Shown here one piece after another: positions 19,360 to 19,546 of a stretch of 19,546 nucleotides of DNA; position 1 is the stretch's first letter, and each line of letters opens with the position of its first letter. The position numbers and the translations under genes are program-made. Source of the stretch: Rickettsiales bacterium (GTDB lineage Bacteria; Pseudomonadota; Alphaproteobacteria; Rs-D84; CACZYB01); the NCBI GenBank assembly GCA_031288035.1, contig JAITSG010000074.1:1-19546 (forward strand), written 5' to 3'. The notes below the pieces were generated by a model that ran no database searches, had not been told where the DNA came from, and saw only the letters and a program-made list of their open reading frames with translations.

Positions 19360-19546
19360 ATGCAGTCAAGCATCTTTGCAATTGCCATTGGGGCGGCTTT
19401 GTCGCTAGTCAGCGCGCAATCGCGAGCCGCGCCAAGGTCGTCGTCAAGACGAAGCGGAGGAACCATCCGCGAGGCCGCGCGAAGCGGCGGCACATCCCGG
19501 GGCGCGGCCAGATCGGGCGGGACGGCAAGGACTGGCGGGACGGCCA
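19360..19546 (+). CDS. Secreted Arg/Ser/Gly-rich repeat protein, N-terminal part (runs off window)
   Basis: An open frame of 62 codons to the window edge. The start ATG has AAGGGAGG about 5 nt upstream. The signal peptide MQSSIFAIAIGAALSLVSA is followed by a highly basic, low-complexity region in which SGGT recurs (RRSGGT, ARSGGT, ARSGGT, RTGGT) roughly every 7-13 residues. The rest of the protein is not visible, so family and length are unknown. It lies directly downstream of structured RNA copy 2, as the secreted protein at 11377 follows copy 1. The repeats may be an extended, surface-exposed or nucleic-acid/polyanion-contacting segment; that is a guess from composition. Confidence 0.7.
   Translation, partial: MQSSIFAIAIGAALSLVSAQSRAAPRSSSRRSGGTIREAARSGGTSRGAARSGGTARTGGTA

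Noticed and set aside
1..19546. CRISPR array, insertion sequence or prophage
   Set aside because: No regularly spaced direct repeats, no transposase or integrase frame and no phage structural genes are visible.

Overview
The window is about 19.5 kb of GC-rich (roughly 60 %) bacterial chromosome. It reads as an uncultured, probably host-associated alphaproteobacterium. Supporting signs are the rseP-bamA-ompH envelope block, a CarD/CdnL regulator, RlpA with a SPOR domain, and several small secreted Cys-rich proteins that I cannot match to a named family. The lineage is inferred from gene content, since no rRNA is present. Housekeeping genes are scattered compared with other Proteobacteria: cmk faces rpsA instead of preceding it, clpX has no clpP, and ruvA has no ruvB or ruvC.

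Layout. 1-4.1 kb: the 3' end of rpsA (+), then a minus-strand series read from right to left: a Yip1-like membrane protein, ruvA, clpX, cmk and a small frameshifted secreted-protein gene. 4.2-6.7 kb: plus-strand der-lspA and a secreted or anchored Cys protein, closed by a strong terminator. 6.8-9.6 kb: minus-strand uppP-rlpA (cell wall), divergent from carD. 9.7-10.9 kb: a small membrane protein, a hairpin-rich gap, and an AT-rich GIY-YIG/T5orf172 gene sitting directly at the 3' end of tRNA-Glu(CUC), which looks like recent acquisition. 11-13.4 kb: a structured RNA followed by a small secreted Cys-rich protein, rubrerythrin, and a larger secreted Cys protein. 13.5-19 kb: minus-strand rseP-bamA-ompH-mltB, the outer-membrane assembly and murein block. 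19.1 kb to the end: a second structured RNA followed by the start of another secreted protein.

The most interesting find is a pair of homologous structured RNAs at about 11154-11348 and 19151-19328. Each begins exactly at the +1 predicted from a sigma70 promoter and each is closed by an end-to-end helix with compensatory base changes. They share several conserved blocks (GAUACGC, AUUCxUAUCC, GUGUAUGU, ACCUCCCCGRCC). Each ends about 30 nt before the start codon of a small secreted protein. I do not recognise the family; a cis-regulatory leader and a stand-alone ncRNA are both possible. A second find is a two-hairpin interspersed element placed just after the stop codons of minus-strand genes (clpX, rlpA, bamA). 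Its hairpin arms covary and it preserves a short peptide-like reading frame.

Promoters here are close to the sigma70 consensus and easy to see. Three genes (der, the 12443 gene and mltB) have a -10 box that places +1 on or beside the A of the ATG, so leaderless mRNAs appear common. All functional calls rest on reading motifs by eye; no database search was run.
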